Below, in pieces: positions 7,318-16,409 of a DNA stretch of 64,000 nucleotides. A model generated the notes under the pieces. The model was not told where the DNA came from. It did no database searches and saw only the letters and a list, made by a program, of their open reading frames with translations. Numbering within the stretch: the stretch's first letter is position 1; every line of letters starts with the position of its first letter. The stretch comes from Shewanella loihica PV-4 (GTDB taxonomy: Bacteria > Pseudomonadota > Gammaproteobacteria > Enterobacterales > Shewanellaceae), in assembly GCF_000016065.1 (NCBI RefSeq), contig NC_009092.1, positions 2,480,001 through 2,544,000 on the forward strand, in the 5' to 3' direction. The position numbers and the translations under genes are program-made.

Positions 7318-8505
7318 CTATTTGATGCCCAGGGCGCTGAAGGTCTCATCGCTTGGAAAACCGTCGGCCACCAGGCCAACGCTGCGCTGAAAGGCCTGCA
7401 GGCCGGCGCGGGAGTTGACCCCAAGCACGCCATCAGGCTTACCCACCTCATAGCCCTTCTCGTTGAGTTTGGCCTGTAACTGCTTGAGCTTGGCGCGGCT
7501 GATGTTGTCATGCTTTGGCGGCGCCACATGCAGGCGCGCACCACCATTGATGCGATCGGCCAGATGCCCGACGGCGATGGCGTAAAACTCTGAGCGGTTC
7601 CAGCGCATGATCACATCGAAGTTGCCATAACCTAAGAAAGCAGGCCCCGTATGCCCTGCCGGTAGATAAAGGGCGGCTTGCATGTCGGGTGTCGACAGCG
7701 CGCGGCCATTGGCCTGAGTGATCCCTAAACCGGCCCAGGTGGTTAAACTTTGTTTATCATTACGACCCAGGTGACGATAATCATAATCCTTAGGCAAGCT
7801 TACCTCGCGGCCCCAGCGCTCGTTGCGCATCCAACCGAGATTATTCAAGAAGTTAGCCGCACTCGACAGGGCGTCTTGGGTACTGTTAAACAGATCGGCC
7901 TTGCCGTCACCATCCGCGTCCACCGCATACTTGGCATAGGCCGAGGGCATAAACTGAGTGTGCCCCATGGCGCCGGCCCAGGAGCCTTGCATCTGGGCGT
8001 TATCAAATTGGTAGGCCTCTTTGAGCTTCAACGCCTGAATTAATTCACCGGTAAAATAGTCACTGCGTCTCGGATCGCAGGCAAGGGTTGTCAGGGAGTC
8101 GATCACCGGCATCTTGCCTTTATAGGAGCCGAAATTGGTCTCCAGTCCCCAGAAGGCCACCAGATACTGGGGCGGAATGCCATATTCTTGCTGCAACTTA
8201 TGCAGAAGCTGGCCATGCTGCTTAAGCAGACGTCTGCCCTCCTGAACCCGCCAGTCAGTCACGCGTTTGGAGAAATAGTTGTCGAAGGTCTGACTAAATT
8301 CCGGCTGCTTCTTATCTAGCTCTATCACCCTGGCCACATACTTCACCTGACCCAGCCCCTCTTCTACCGTCTTGCTCGACACCCCGGCGGCCAGCGCCTT
8401 CTGTTTGAGTGCGCTGACACAGGTATCGAAATCTTGGGCGAGCGCGCTAAGGCTTGGCAAGCCGGTTGCCAGGATCAGGGATGCAAAGGTGAGCAATTTT
8501 TTCAA
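7318..8505 (-). CDS. Lytic murein transglycosylase, MltB family with peptidoglycan-binding domain
   Basis: 395 aa. The N-terminal signal peptide (MKKLLTFASLILATGLPSLSALA) predicts periplasmic export; no lipobox is seen. The SLT_2/MltB domain follows, with catalytic Glu122 in FWGLETNFGSYKG, the substrate-groove block SWAGAMGHTQFMPSAY, and DADGDGKADLFNS, an EF-hand-like metal loop. A C-terminal PG_binding_1 domain (LKQLQAKLNEKGY...GLQAFQRSVGL) ends the protein. It cleaves the MurNAc-GlcNAc bond with 1,6-anhydro product formation. A paralogue lacking the catalytic Glu lies at 61987-62976. Confidence 0.93.
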   Translation of the reverse strand: MKKLLTFASLILATGLPSLSALAQDFDTCVSALKQKALAAGVSSKTVEEGLGQVKYVARVIELDKKQPEFSQTFDNYFSKRVTDWRVQEGRRLLKQHGQLLHKLQQEYGIPPQYLVAFWGLETNFGSYKGKMPVIDSLTTLACDPRRSDYFTGELIQALKLKEAYQFDNAQMQGSWAGAMGHTQFMPSAYAKYAVDADGDGKADLFNSTQDALSSAANFLNNLGWMRNERWGREVSLPKDYDYRHLGRNDKQSLTTWAGLGITQANGRALSTPDMQAALYLPAGHTGPAFLGYGNFDVIMRWNRSEFYAIAVGHLADRINGGARLHVAPPKHDNISRAKLKQLQAKLNEKGYEVGKPDGVLGVNSRAGLQAFQRSVGLVADGFPSDETFSALGIK

Positions 8506-8760
8506 AATAGAGACTCCAAGAGAAAACGGCTAAAAAAATAAGAAACTTAATGATCTGCAGCCGGCGAGAAACCAGACCTTCCCCAGACATGATAACGACT
8601 CGGGACACTTATACTAAATGATTTATGATTAATTATTCGAACTAAGACCAGTTTGTCCCATGAGCGGATAAATAGTGGACTGATCGGGTCACCTAGCGCT
8701 TGGCTCGTTAGCCACATCGCGTATAATGGGCTCGATTTTACCCACTCTAAGAGAACTCAC

Positions 8761-9135
8761 ATGACAGACACTAAGATGACAGACAATAGTCCCGTTTTAG
8801 CAAGCTTTATCGACAACGTAAAAGAGCAGCAAGCCGTTTGGGGCCTGCAAGATGAAACTGGCGAAGGTTGGGTCGTGTGTGACTCGTCAGAATATGAAGA
8901 AACGGATGTGATGCCGCTGTGGTCTAGCGAAGAACAGGCCAAGGTGCACTGCACTGAAGAATGGCAAGATTATCAGCCGGCTCCCATTCCACTGGAAGAG
9001 CTGCTGGAATATTGGATTCAAGATCTGCACGATGACGGCGTATTAGTGGGTATCGACTGGGTCGCCGAGCAGGAATGCCTAGAGCTCGACCCTATCATCC
9101 TGGCCAAGAGCCTGGTCGACATAGAGCAAGAGTAA
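8761..9135 (+). CDS. DUF2750 family protein
   Basis: 124 aa from ATG 8761; an in-frame extension upstream has no ribosome site and no family similarity. Strongly acidic. The core VCDSSEYEETDVMPLWSSEE followed by PIPLEELLEYWIQDL and LVGIDW is typical of DUF2750, a cytoplasmic family of unknown function common in Gammaproteobacteria. AAGAGA lies before the start. The next gene begins 57 bases after the stop, so they may form an operon. Confidence 0.85.
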   Translation: MTDTKMTDNSPVLASFIDNVKEQQAVWGLQDETGEGWVVCDSSEYEETDVMPLWSSEEQAKVHCTEEWQDYQPAPIPLEELLEYWIQDLHDDGVLVGIDWVAEQECLELDPIILAKSLVDIEQE

Positions 9136-9192
9136 GCCCTGAGCTTGCGCTTTAATATGCGCTTATACCAAGTAGCAGACAGGGGATAGCCC

Positions 9193-9876
9193 TTGTCTGC
9201 AAGCCTGCCCCTGGTCGACATCCCCTTCGACAGACGCCACACCTGTTGGTTCTGCGCCGAGCCCTGTGCTCATCAGTTTGACTATCACGCCTTGGGACAT
9301 TGCCCTCACCCCTCGCTAGCGGTTCCCGCCTGTAAGGAGTGTCTGCAGATCGCCGAGAAGGCACCGCTTAGCTCTATCTGGGACTGCCACAGCGCAGTTA
9401 AAGACGAGTTAATGCGCCGCTATGCCAAACACCTGGCCATAGGCGAAAACTGGACCCAAGAGGAGCTAGAAGAATCGGACTTTAGCTGTAAGGTATTCGA
9501 AGGCTTTAAGAAGAGCGCCTGGTTTATGTATCAGGTCGCCAAAGAACGGGTCAGCGTTGCGCCCTGGCCCCTCAGCCTCAAGGGGATCCCACTCGACACA
9601 GCTGGTTTTGGCGGCGGTTTTGAGTTTGACGGCGTGCAATTTTCGTCGCTGGCCAAGGCCGTGGAACATTACGCCAAGATGCTGGGACTGGATAAGGCCT
9701 TTCTGCATCAGCTGCTGGCCGCCGTTGGCCGTGACCGTTTCGGCTACGCGGTGCGCATCGCCAGGATCAATATCGTCTCCACCGCCGTGGTCAAGCGTCA
9801 AGTATTGCGAGATATCCTTGCCGAGCAGGCACTCGACTATGATTCTATAGGCAATGATTCGCTAGACGATGAATAG
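9193..9876 (+). CDS. Zinc-ribbon protein of unknown function
   Basis: 227 aa starting at TTG 9193, supported by AGGGGA six bases upstream. The N-terminus carries C18-x2-C21 and C47-x2-C50, with C25, C37 and several histidines between, the spacing of a zinc ribbon (HTCWFCAEPC, PACKEC). The remainder is soluble and mixed alpha/beta, with a Gly-rich turn (AGFGGGFEFDG) and a basic helical segment near the end. No family is recognised. It follows the DUF2750 gene on the same strand. Confidence 0.75.
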   Translation: MSASLPLVDIPFDRRHTCWFCAEPCAHQFDYHALGHCPHPSLAVPACKECLQIAEKAPLSSIWDCHSAVKDELMRRYAKHLAIGENWTQEELEESDFSCKVFEGFKKSAWFMYQVAKERVSVAPWPLSLKGIPLDTAGFGGGFEFDGVQFSSLAKAVEHYAKMLGLDKAFLHQLLAAVGRDRFGYAVRIARINIVSTAVVKRQVLRDILAEQALDYDSIGNDSLDDE

Positions 9877-9930
9877 TTGGACCTTGAATAACTAGGCGAT
9901 GAAAAGCTAATAGTACTAAAAGCTTTCCGC

Positions 9931-10884
9931 TTAATTTACCTGTTCGGGCAACTGAGTACGTAGACGCTCCTGCACCACATCCACCAGCAGATCCGGCTGG
10001 AATTTTGAGATAAAGCGATCGCATCCCACCTTCTCCACCATGGCATTGTTAAAGCTGCCACTCAGCGAGGTATTGAGGGTAATAAAGAGATTGGCCATCC
10101 GCTTGTCGTTACGTACCTCATAGGTGAGACGATAACCGTCCATTTCGGGCATCTCGGCGTCGGTGATCAGCATGAGTATCTCTTGGTTGATATCACGCCC
10201 CTCGTCGCACCAACGCTTCAACAGCTTAAGTGCCTGCAGGCCATCCGAGGTCTCTATCACCTCAATACCCAGTGGCGCTAGCGTATCTTTTACCTGTCGG
10301 CGGGCGGTAGCAGAGTCGTCGGCAATTAAGATCTTGCGCCCTATCATCTTATCCACCAAGGCCTCATCCAATACCCCTTCCGAGATGGCGATATCATAGT
10401 GCACGATTTCCGCCAGCACCTTCTCCACATCGATAATGGAGACCAGACGAGTCGCGCCATCTACCTCCACCTTAGTGATGGCAGTCAGATAGTTATGACT
10501 GCCTGTGCTCTTGGGCGGCGGCATGATGTCGCTCCAGGTCATATTGATGATATGGTCGACCTTGCCGACCATGAAGCCCTGCACGCTGCGGTTATATTCG
10601 GTGATGATAAGGTTTGCTTCCTGGTCGCTGTTCATGGGCTGAAAACCGATGGCGGCGCGAAGATCGATAACGGGAATCGAGGTGCCACGAATGTTGGCGA
10701 CCCCCTTGATGCTAGGATGGCTACCGGGTAAGGCACTCAGCTTCGGCAGCTTAACCACCTCTTTGACCTTAAACACATTGATCGCAAACAGCTGCGTCGC
10801 ATTGATACGAAACAGCAACAGCTCGAGACGGTTTTCGCCAACCAACTGGGTACGCTGATCGACACTCTCTAGCACTTTAGCCAT
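9931..10884 (-). CDS. cheV: Chemotaxis coupling protein CheV
   Basis: 317 aa with the CheV two-domain plan. Residues 15-165 form a CheW-like domain (LLLFRINATQLFAINVFKVKEV, GVANIRGTSIPVIDL) that links receptors to CheA. Residues 183-310 form a receiver domain with acidic pair Asp189/Asp190, phospho-acceptor Asp242 (LITDAEMPEMDG) and a Lys in FISKFQP. It works in the cytoplasm at receptor arrays, tuning adaptation by phosphorylation. It is a single gene, about 110 bases downstream of the mscS-type gene on the same strand. Confidence 0.94.
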   Translation of the reverse strand: MAKVLESVDQRTQLVGENRLELLLFRINATQLFAINVFKVKEVVKLPKLSALPGSHPSIKGVANIRGTSIPVIDLRAAIGFQPMNSDQEANLIITEYNRSVQGFMVGKVDHIINMTWSDIMPPPKSTGSHNYLTAITKVEVDGATRLVSIIDVEKVLAEIVHYDIAISEGVLDEALVDKMIGRKILIADDSATARRQVKDTLAPLGIEVIETSDGLQALKLLKRWCDEGRDINQEILMLITDAEMPEMDGYRLTYEVRNDKRMANLFITLNTSLSGSFNNAMVEKVGCDRFISKFQPDLLVDVVQERLRTQLPEQVN

Positions 10885-10992
10885 ACAATTCTCACTACGT
10901 CATGATGTGATGGACGCGATACGCCATTAATTATAGCCATGATCCCCGGATTTCGAGCCAACATCAAGACCCAGAGATCACAGCTTTAACAT

Positions 10993-12606
10993 TTATCCAT
11001 TATTCAGGGCAACGGGCGCCACTGGCACGATGCGAGAGCCATTCTTCACCACTATATCCATGATTTTTAAATGTAACTCTTCCGATGCCAACTGAAAGGT
11101 GGGAAAACTCTTGGTGCCGATATAGGCGAGCACATTGACCTGAAGACCATGGAGACCGAAGCCCTTAAAGGTGACCCTGAGGGGCTCTTTGAGCACCAGC
11201 TCATGCTCTTCGAGCATGGCTTTAATCTCGGCGACAATCGCCTTGAGCTGCTCCGAGGTGGTCACCGCATAATCGAGACGAATATCCGCCTTGAAACGGA
11301 TCTTCTCGCGCTGGGAGATGTTTTCGATCTCCATCTCCACTAACTTAGCGTTGGGCACGTGAATAAGCGTCCTGTCCAGGGTGCGGATCTGAGTGCAGCG
11401 CAGGCCAATCTCCTCGACCGTGCCGCTGATGCTACCAAATTTACACAGGTTGCCCACCTTAATCGGCGCCGCCGAATAGAGGGTAATTGTACCGATAAAG
11501 TTCTCAATCGACTGCTTGGAGGCGAGCGCGATGGCGATGCCCCCTATGCCCATACCGGCGATGATGGCGCTGGCGTTAAAGCCCAGGTGTTCTAGCCATA
11601 ACAGCACCGCCATGATCACGAAGATCACCCGCAGGAAATTAGTCAGCGGCCTGAGCAGGGAGGCGGCCTGATCTTTACCCTGCTCTTTCCAGCGTTTCTT
11701 CAGGCCCTGCTGGAAGATCCCCATGGCGCTCCAGCCAAACCAGATGATGGCCGACACCAACAGAAAGCCGGTATCTATCATCTCAATTGCCGCCGGTGAG
11801 ATGCTGCTGTGAGACACCCAGGCTCTGACCAATAGCACGGCTGCCAGTAAACGCAATGGCCCGGCGACGATATAGGCCAGCTCCTCTTTAAGCTCATATT
11901 GGGTTAGCAAGATAACGCGCTTGATGATCCAGGTAATGGGCACCATCACCAGAAATGCGGTGATCAGATACGCCAGCAGCAGGGTCCACTCCCACAGGTT
12001 GACGTTAAACCAGCGCCCCTCGGGGATATGATTGACAAACCACTCGGCCACGGGCCCATAGCCCAGGTTTTGATAGAGCTGTGGCACCTTGGCCACGGTA
12101 GCATTGGAGACCTTCCAGATGGTGCCGCCTTCACTGGGCACCCGCTGTAGATAGAGGGCGATCTGATCGCTCTGCAAGGCGACCCGGCCGAAGAGATCCC
12201 GATAGGCAGGAAGCTGATCGTTATCCTGCCCAAGTGGGGTATCGTTGAGCTGGCCCAGGTCGAGCCAGAGATTACGCTCTATGATCAGCTGTAGCTGCTT
12301 AGCATATTCGGCGCCTTTGCTGGCCGACATCCCCTCGGGCAGGTAACGCAGATCCAGATATTCTGCCGCCTTCTCATAATCCTGCTCGTAAACCGCCTCC
12401 ATAAAGCCTTCTACCGTGCCCCTTGGGGTATCACGCTGCAGGCTGTCCTGATAATCGAAGTGCTCAACCGAGCGCACAAATTGGCTCTGACCACTGTCGG
12501 CGGCAGCATCGCTTAAGGCCCCCACCAAACTATTTGGCGCCGCGCTCCAGGCGCTGCCGACAAAAAAACTCATTACCAACATAAACTGCCAAACAACAAA
12601 GCGCAT
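10993..12606 (-). CDS. Mechanosensitive channel, MscS family with periplasmic N-domain
   Basis: 537 aa from ATG 12606, supported by AAGGGGA five bases upstream; the earlier TTG is unlikely. A signal peptide (MRFVVWQFMLVMSFFVGSAWS) and about 180 residues of periplasmic domain precede several membrane helices. The MscS core follows: pore helix rich in Gly/Ala (IIAGMGIGGIAIALASKQSIENFIG), then the beta domain (LCKFGSISGTVEEIGLRCTQI, RTLIHVPNAKL). It is larger than E. coli MscS and resembles the extended family. The likely role is release of solutes at hypo-osmotic shock. Confidence 0.9.
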   Translation of the reverse strand: MRFVVWQFMLVMSFFVGSAWSAAPNSLVGALSDAAADSGQSQFVRSVEHFDYQDSLQRDTPRGTVEGFMEAVYEQDYEKAAEYLDLRYLPEGMSASKGAEYAKQLQLIIERNLWLDLGQLNDTPLGQDNDQLPAYRDLFGRVALQSDQIALYLQRVPSEGGTIWKVSNATVAKVPQLYQNLGYGPVAEWFVNHIPEGRWFNVNLWEWTLLLAYLITAFLVMVPITWIIKRVILLTQYELKEELAYIVAGPLRLLAAVLLVRAWVSHSSISPAAIEMIDTGFLLVSAIIWFGWSAMGIFQQGLKKRWKEQGKDQAASLLRPLTNFLRVIFVIMAVLLWLEHLGFNASAIIAGMGIGGIAIALASKQSIENFIGTITLYSAAPIKVGNLCKFGSISGTVEEIGLRCTQIRTLDRTLIHVPNAKLVEMEIENISQREKIRFKADIRLDYAVTTSEQLKAIVAEIKAMLEEHELVLKEPLRVTFKGFGLHGLQVNVLAYIGTKSFPTFQLASEELHLKIMDIVVKNGSRIVPVAPVALNNG

Positions 12607-12739
12607 CCCAGTCCCCTTAATTGTTAACAAGCGCCTAGAAATATTAGCATTTATTCCTAAATTGCACAGTAGAAAGCTAAGCAGGAACCGGCCTTTTCAT
12701 CGCCATGGGCCTGGTCAAATCGACAGAATTGATTAAATA

Positions 12740-12767
12740 TTGACAAGTACGCCGCCGAGATTATAAT
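12740..12767 (+). promoter_or_regulatory. Perfect-consensus sigma70 promoter
   Basis: TTGACA (12740-12745), 16-base spacer, TATAAT (12762-12767). Both hexamers match consensus exactly. It points toward the 57-aa gene that starts more than 300 bases downstream. Confidence 0.8.
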
Positions 12768-12773
12768 GCGTTC

Positions 12774-13095
12774 CTTCTGCAGTACCCTGCTTTAAGTTTC
12801 TGCCTTCAAGTTTTGCATCGCTAGACTCTAAATCATCTCATAGTCATCGCTTCAACAACTCGCAGTTATCTCGTCACACTATTGTCATTTATTGATGATT
12901 TACTGTGTCCAATCCGGTGAAAAGCCCCTGTTTAGGGCGCAAGCAACGGCTTTAGCGAGGCAGATCACTTGATTATTTAAATTAGGCTGGGTAGTCTCAG
13001 AAAGGATTTAATTCATCTTTCGCAACAGCTAAGGATCTATTATTTGTTAAATTTTTACTGCCACAAGGCAGTTATAGTAATAAGGAGTATGGCCT
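12774..13095 (+). promoter_or_regulatory. Long, probably structured 5' leader of the 57-aa gene
   Basis: About 320 bases from the predicted transcription start to the ATG with no plausible ORF. Around 12918-12972 the sequence can close GTGA/TCAC around two hairpins (GCCC/GGGC and AAGC/GCTT), a three-way-junction shape. A small hairpin CTGCC/GGCAG lies near 13060. No known riboswitch class was recognised. It could be a riboswitch, a thermosensor, or an sRNA sharing the promoter. Confidence 0.4.
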
Positions 13096-13269
13096 ATGTC
13101 GTACAAAGTTAACGGTCATGAGATCACGGTAAACTTCCCGGTGGACTCAATTTCAGTCAACAAATCCTCTATCGCATTTACCGATAGCCTAGGAAAAAAC
13201 AAACAAACTTTTGCTAAGCGTACCGACGCCCTGCAATTTATGAAATGGTTGCTCTCAAGCAACAAATAA
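13096..13269 (+). CDS. 57-aa small protein of unknown function
   Basis: ATG 13096 to TAA 13267-13269, with AAGGAG eight bases upstream. The protein starts MSYKVNGHEITVNFPV and ends DALQFMKWLLSSNK; it is basic, with no signal or membrane segment, and probably beta strands followed by one amphipathic helix. An overlapping ATG at 13089 hits a stop after seven codons. The consensus promoter and strong ribosome site argue for a real and possibly abundant product. No family recognised. Confidence 0.7.
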   Translation: MSYKVNGHEITVNFPVDSISVNKSSIAFTDSLGKNKQTFAKRTDALQFMKWLLSSNK

Positions 13270-13280
13270 CCCCCACGCTA

Positions 13281-13414
13281 TTCGATACACCTCCTCTCAC
13301 ACGTATCGAAGGTTGCCCAGGCAACAAGTAGGATTGACCCCATTCGTCAACGACTCAGCAGGTAACATTTGGCTCAGGTTGTACCCCTTTCACAGGTACC
13401 GACCTGGCCAAATG
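13281..13414. other. Three consecutive hairpins downstream of the small gene
   Basis: Hairpin 1: TTCGATAC/GTATCGAA (13281-13310). Hairpin 2: GTTGC/GCAAC (13312-13325). Hairpin 3: a long imperfect stem at 13366-13414 with paired blocks CATTTGGC, CAGGT and GTACC. No T-run follows on either strand. It lies between the convergent 57-aa gene and the PLP enzyme gene, and could act as a 3' RNA structure for either transcript. Confidence 0.5.
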
Positions 13415-13418
13415 GCAT

Positions 13419-14345
13419 TTATCTCTCTAGCTCACCAAACTTACGCCTATACCTAGGCAGCATAGATTGATTACCCAGCAGGCCCCCTTGGTGCAGATAG
13501 AGCACGGGCGCAGCTAACCCCTGTTGCCACAGCTGCTTGAGGCAAAGCCAGCCCAGGGGATCGTAGAGCAGCTCAAACGCTATCCCCGTCGACTCGAGTT
13601 CATGCCACATCTGGTAAAACTCAGGGTACAGCTTGCCAAAGTGGTAGCGCTTAGCGGCCGGGACTATCTGAGGATGCAGCGCTTCGTCTTGCTCAAGCGC
13701 TAAAAATTGCTTCTTAAGATACTCATCGCCTCCCACCACGGCGCAGGTCATGACGCTGATGCTGGGATCTATAGCTAGGAACTGTTTCTGCAGATAGAGC
13801 GCCGTGGTGCCTGTGCCGGATGGCAGAAACACCACTAACTCGTTAAGGGGCTGCGCGCTTTTCCAGCTGGCTATCTCGCGGGCAAGCTGGGCGACGCCCG
13901 GCTCGGCAAAGGCGCAGCGCCCCCCTTCTGGCACAAACAGCTGCTCATCGCTGCCCGTCAACACCCTTTGCCTTATATAAGCTTCGCTATCCAATCCATC
14001 TCGATCCGTCTTTCTTGAGAGATCTATGATGTTGGCGCCGTTATCTAACGCCGCTAGGTAGTTGCCGCAGGGGTGCTCCGTCAGATAACTGGGGAGATGG
14101 TCCACGTAGAAATCCAGCCGCCACCCCTTGAGCTTAGCCAGGGCCGAAAGCGAATAGAGGGAGTTGGCCTGGGGCGAGCCATAGCCAATCAGTTGCCTAA
14201 CAGAGGGGAAGTCGTTCTCAAGGAAATAGGCAAACTTACGCGCCTTATTACCGGAAAACTCGGGATGCAGCAGATCGTCGCGCTTCACATAGACCTTGTG
14301 CTCCCCAAGGCAGACAGCCTCTACGGGCGTGTGGCTAAGCTTCAT
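13419..14345 (-). CDS. PLP-dependent enzyme, ACC deaminase / D-cysteine desulfhydrase family
   Basis: 308 aa, fold-type II (tryptophan-synthase beta-like). Lys34 in FSGNKARK is the expected PLP Schiff-base lysine. YGSPQANSLYSLSALAKLKG resembles the substrate Ser/Asn block of the family, and PSGTGTTALYL forms the phosphate cup. Cytoplasmic. Related enzymes deaminate 1-aminocyclopropane-1-carboxylate or release sulfide from D-cysteine; substrate cannot be assigned here, and D-amino acid desulfhydration is more usual in marine Gammaproteobacteria. Start ATG 14345. Confidence 0.82.
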   Translation of the reverse strand: MKLSHTPVEAVCLGEHKVYVKRDDLLHPEFSGNKARKFAYFLENDFPSVRQLIGYGSPQANSLYSLSALAKLKGWRLDFYVDHLPSYLTEHPCGNYLAALDNGANIIDLSRKTDRDGLDSEAYIRQRVLTGSDEQLFVPEGGRCAFAEPGVAQLAREIASWKSAQPLNELVVFLPSGTGTTALYLQKQFLAIDPSISVMTCAVVGGDEYLKKQFLALEQDEALHPQIVPAAKRYHFGKLYPEFYQMWHELESTGIAFELLYDPLGWLCLKQLWQQGLAAPVLYLHQGGLLGNQSMLPRYRRKFGELER

Positions 14346-14574
14346 GTTATCGGGCCTGAATGAAATGACGCGCCAGAGTGTACACCCTTTAACGGCAAAT
14401 GCGTAATTTGACCGACTTTTGGCATATTATGTCAACACTCCAGAATCACACCAACACAATAATCAATAAAAACATACAGATATAACATGGCATGGTTTTC
14501 GCTTATTCCCTAGTAGATCTAATTTAAGGCCAATGCCTTAACAACAATAAAAGCACTGCAACAAGGAGCTCTTC

Positions 14575-14982
14575 ATGGCACTACTGCGCTTAATCTTTAA
14601 TATTGCATGGTTTATTTTAGGCGGCTTCGTGATGGGGCTGGCCTGGTGGCTGGCGGGCCTGCTCTGTTTCATCAGCATCATAGGCATCCCCTTCGGACGT
14701 GCCTGTTTCGTTATCGGTGAGATGGCCTTCTGGCCCTTTGGTCAGCAAAACGTTAATCGCCGCGCGTTGCAAGGGGTCGATGATATCGGTACTGGCCCGC
14801 TCGGCATGGTAGGTAACATCGTCTGGTTCCTGCTATTTGGGATCTGGCTTGCCATCGGTCATATCACCCACGCGCTGGCCTGTTTCGTCACCATCATAGG
14901 GATCCCTTTTGGTATTCAGCATCTGAAACTGGCGCTGCTGAGCCTGACCCCTATAGGGCAGACGATCACGGCCAAGGCTTAA
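14575..14982 (+). CDS. yccF: YccF family inner-membrane protein
   Basis: 135 aa with four hydrophobic stretches arranged as two copies of a similar unit, each ending in an IIGIPFG motif (CFISIIGIPFGRACF and CFVTIIGIPFGIQHL), which is the YccF hallmark. Located in the inner membrane; function unknown. AAGGAG lies before ATG 14575. It stands alone; the 229 bases upstream are AT-rich and probably hold its promoter. Confidence 0.9.
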   Translation: MALLRLIFNIAWFILGGFVMGLAWWLAGLLCFISIIGIPFGRACFVIGEMAFWPFGQQNVNRRALQGVDDIGTGPLGMVGNIVWFLLFGIWLAIGHITHALACFVTIIGIPFGIQHLKLALLSLTPIGQTITAKA

Positions 14983-15068
14983 TAGCCTTGAGGCTTGAAA
15001 TAGAGCCTGAAGGGGAGTTCGTGAACACCAACGACTGAACCGAATCAGGATGCTTGCCAAACGGCGAG

Positions 15069-15929
15069 TTAGAGGCTTTGAAGGTAATCTTCGAGGAGCT
15101 GCTCGACTTGGATACGGGCCAGGCCGGCGTTATAGATCTCTCGCCACCTGCGTCCATCGGGAGTGTTTCTAAAGGCGATATAGAGCTGTTTCGACTCCAG
15201 TAACTGCTTGTTAAATTGCAGCCTGGTCTTGAGTTCGCTCAGGTGTGGCTGCTCGATGAGAAACTGATAAACATAGAGATCCATGACGGCGCCCTGAACC
15301 CTTCCAGTGGCCACCTTGCGGATATTGTGCTCATCTGAGCTCACCAGCTCTACCGGCTGGGCGCCGATGGCAATCATTTCATCGAGCGCCTGGGTGTTCA
15401 CATAGTCTCTGACCACGCCCAAGGTGTAGGCATTGAGATCCTGCACTCGCGACCAGGTAATGGGGTGCTGGCTCTGCTCCAAGATCCCAAGGGGACTCTG
15501 TCCCATGGAGTCGGAGAAGATGAATTTATCGGTTGGGTGATGATACTCGGGGAAATAGCCCTGATAGCCAGAGTCGTCCCGGGTCACCACACGCACTGTG
15601 CGGCTCCAGGGGAAATAGTCCACCTGAAGCTCATGACCCATGGCTGCAAGTGCGGCTCTGGCCACCACCACACAGGCGCCGCCATCCTTCAGCGTCGGCC
15701 CCGAATAGGGTGGCCAATTTAATGAGGAAAGCTTGAGGGTCTCGGCCTTCGGGGCTGAAACAACACACAACAAGGTAGCGATGAAGATGAAGACACACAG
15801 TAAATGGACGCGTCGTAGCGTTGCTGGCCATAGCTTTACTGGCAATGGCGGTACTGGCAATAGCGGCGTAGAGAGCAAGGCCTGCCTATTAGCGCTATTT
15901 ATGCTTAAGTTAAAGCCGCCTGTTCTCAT
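15069..15929 (-). CDS. Periplasmic solute-binding protein family 3-like
   Basis: 286 aa from ATG 15929 (AAGGG five bases upstream). The signal-like segment (VHLLCVFIFIATLLCVVSAPKAE) begins only after about 40 residues, an unusually long N-region; a downstream TTG start is possible. The mature part has the SBP_bac_3 pattern: LNWPPYSGPTLKDGG, GHELQVDYFPWSRTV, YTLGVVRDYVN, and ESKQLYIAFRNTPDG near the end. Such lone proteins often have no transporter and may sense or bind small amino-acid-like ligands. No permease genes are adjacent. Confidence 0.8.
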   Translation of the reverse strand: MRTGGFNLSINSANRQALLSTPLLPVPPLPVKLWPATLRRVHLLCVFIFIATLLCVVSAPKAETLKLSSLNWPPYSGPTLKDGGACVVVARAALAAMGHELQVDYFPWSRTVRVVTRDDSGYQGYFPEYHHPTDKFIFSDSMGQSPLGILEQSQHPITWSRVQDLNAYTLGVVRDYVNTQALDEMIAIGAQPVELVSSDEHNIRKVATGRVQGAVMDLYVYQFLIEQPHLSELKTRLQFNKQLLESKQLYIAFRNTPDGRRWREIYNAGLARIQVEQLLEDYLQSL

Positions 15930-16065
15930 CAACACCCTTCCCCCGAATCACTGCTTCGCCGCACTCCATCGCGCCATAGATGTCCTTTTGTTACACATTT
16001 TCACTGGCATGGATAAACAAGATGATGCAAAACAAGTATAGGAGAGAAGGTCAAATGAGGTATTT

Positions 16066-16293
16066 ATGCTGAGAAAAACCTTGATCACCGTCATCGGCGG
16101 CGCACTTTGTCTACTCGGGTTGGCGCTGGTGATCTTGCCAGGCCCGGCCTGGTTACTGCTGCCCATAGGACTTGCAGTATTAAGCTTGGAGTACCACTGG
16201 GCCAGAGGCTGGCTAAAGAAGAGCCAGAAACAGATGACCCGCAGCGCCGCTTGGCTTGACGCCAAGGTGCGCGATTGGCGTTACAGCCGCTAA
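16066..16293 (+). CDS. PGPGW-type small transmembrane protein
   Basis: 75 aa with two membrane helices joined by ILPGPAWLLLPIGLAVLSLEY, the PGPGW-family signature with Ala in place of the second Gly, followed by a basic amphipathic tail (WARGWLKKSQKQM). GAGG precedes ATG 16066. Inner membrane; function unknown. Confidence 0.85.
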   Translation: MLRKTLITVIGGALCLLGLALVILPGPAWLLLPIGLAVLSLEYHWARGWLKKSQKQMTRSAAWLDAKVRDWRYSR

Positions 16294-16409
16294 AATGCGG
16301 CTATTTGCCACCATTAGCGCTATTTCCCGCCAATAGTGCTTATTCCCCACCAATGATGGCTTGGGCGCTAAGGCGTCTTAAGCCAATAGAGTGGCAAGCC
16401 AACAAAAAG

